Assembly: GCA_012295275.1 (NCBI GenBank)
Contig: CM022671.1
Span: 21,824,322-21,888,321 of the forward strand
DNA length: 64,000 nt
Source of the DNA: Chrysomallon squamiferum
Taxonomy: Eukaryota; Mollusca; Gastropoda; Neomphalida; Peltospiridae
Direction of reading: 5' to 3'
Of the stretch, positions 63,951-64,000 are shown in pieces. The position numbers were made by a program, and so were the translations under genes. Within the stretch, counting starts at the first letter, position 1, and each line of letters opens with the position of its first letter. The notes under the pieces are model-generated. The model saw only the letters and a program-made list of their open reading frames with translations. It was not told the DNA's origin and made no database searches.

Positions 63951-64000
<50 letters not shown>
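63835..64000. repeat. (AAT)n/(CAT)n and terminal (TC)n microsatellites
   Basis: ATA/CAT trinucleotide runs at about 63837-63900 and a pure (TC)n tract from about 63954 to the end of the window, as found downstream of other family units. Confidence 0.9.

Overview
The window is animal nuclear DNA: AT-rich, spliced genes with GT/AG introns, AATAAA poly(A) signals, and very many microsatellites ((TC)n/(GA)n, (TG)n, (TA)n, (ATT)n). Secreted single-Ig and C-type lectin proteins lying side by side, and the general repeat style, suggest an invertebrate, most likely a mollusc; this is inference, not proof. I see no bacterial, plasmid or viral genes.

Left edge (1-1001, minus strand): the 5' part of a GUCD1-like housekeeping gene, three exons visible and the rest outside the window. 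Next (2923-5407, plus) is a three-exon gene for a secreted single V-type Ig domain, and then (6771-10969, plus) a six-exon secreted C-type lectin with a QPD sugar-specificity motif. A stray copy of the lectin's second exon lies between them, and a deleted Tigger-like transposon sits in lectin intron 1.

The main part (about 12.3-61.4 kb) is a tandem array of small secreted cysteine-rich peptide genes that I cannot assign to any known family. Each gene has a noncoding leader exon behind an ATAAAAGG TATA-like box (often with a CCAAT box), a coding exon with the signal peptide and first cysteine, a phase-0 intron, and a second coding exon carrying the signature C-x18-C-x11-C-x6-C with TGTxT and NYDS(I/V)T(Y/F) inside the gaps. 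Eight members look intact: A (13.3 kb), B (18.5), C (25.7), D (33.4), E (39.0), H (50.2), I (53.7) and J (59.2). Three more are orphan second exons: A-prime (21.1), F (41.6) and G (44.8, minus strand). At least seven degenerate copies or relics carry stop codons and deletions.

The array grew by repeated segmental duplication. B/C, D/H and I/J are pairs of duplicated units. The duplicated blocks carried along the lectin's last exon (three extra copies), a 37-bp tandem satellite lying upstream of D, E, H and I, inverted copies of the A leader region, and transposon fragments. Around 40.4-45.1 kb there is a large inverted repeat containing two orphan second exons in opposite orientations. The setting (Ig protein, lectin, rapidly duplicating and in places very cationic secreted peptides) fits a defence or secreted-effector locus, but no function is demonstrated by the sequence.
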